From assembly GCA_026745465.1 (NCBI GenBank), contig JACYXH010000705.1:27501-91500 (forward strand): a stretch of DNA of 64,000 bases. Direction: 5' to 3'. Made by a program: the position numbers and the translations under genes. Source of the DNA: Lota lota (lineage: Eukaryota > Chordata > Actinopteri > Gadiformes > Lotidae). The notes below the pieces were generated by a model, which saw only the letters and a list, made by a program, of their open reading frames with translations, ran no database searches and was not told the DNA's origin. This document shows, in pieces, positions 63,818 to 64,000 of this stretch. Numbering within the stretch: position 1 is the first letter of the stretch; every line of letters begins with the position of its first letter.

Positions 63818-64000
63818 TGATAGATCTAAAAAAGAAATGCATAGGCTGTGTTTTAGTTTGGTTAGTCGCTGATAATGACAGTGAACGGTTGCGAGAGAAA
63901 GAAGTGTTATCCCTACAGAATGACTCGCACTACCTGCACCGCTACCACCCATTCTGGGTTCCCAAAGCAGATTCAGAAACAACTCTGACCCCTGGTGTTC

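Overview
The window is a teleost fish chromosome segment. Genes have many introns with GT..AG borders, predicted proteins match vertebrate families almost end to end, and the DNA between exons carries long (GT)n arrays of 40-190 bp, poly-C/poly-G runs of 17-44 bp, tRNA-derived SINEs and hAT-type transposons. The extreme density of long dinucleotide arrays recalls gadiform (cod-like) genomes, but that species guess is inference only.

Seven protein genes were assembled by hand from splice sites, reading-frame continuity and recalled vertebrate orthologues. From left to right: unc45a (+, 3' 14 exons only, 392-7595), rccd1 (+, 8461-12414), cib1 (-, 12794-15123), a USP6NL/RN-tre-like TBC RabGAP (+, coding 26206-36767), uevld (-, 39261-44832), spty2d1 (-, 46232-50399) and tmem86a (+, 51957-57714). 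In each complete model every exon junction keeps frame and the total is a multiple of three: rccd1 389 aa, cib1 188 aa, USP6NL-like 804 aa, uevld 471 aa, spty2d1 751 aa, tmem86a 243 aa.

Layout: unc45a and rccd1 are tandem and very close (candidate unc45a poly-A signal 8316, rccd1 ATG 8461, with an NRF1-type palindrome between). rccd1 and cib1 converge tail to tail. About 11 kb without recognised coding sequence separates cib1 from the first coding exon of the RabGAP and probably holds its 5' UTR exon(s) and first intron. The RabGAP and uevld converge. uevld and spty2d1 are tandem on the minus strand, and spty2d1 and tmem86a are head to head. The left block (unc45a-rccd1, cib1) corresponds to genes on human 15q26; the right block (uevld-spty2d1-tmem86a) to human 11p15. 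The RabGAP lies at the join.

The genes do not form one pathway: myosin/HSP90 co-chaperone, RCC1-repeat protein, EF-hand integrin-binding protein, RabGAP, UEV-LDH fusion, H3-H4 chaperone and lysoplasmalogenase-like membrane protein. No RNA gene, CRISPR array, insertion sequence or endogenous virus was recognised. The noteworthy structure is in the repeats: simple repeats sitting directly on splice sites, a foldback element filling an rccd1 intron, a SINE flanked by a duplicated exon end with its splice donor, and a hAT element nested inside the transposase remnant of another hAT. No clearly undescribed biological system was found.
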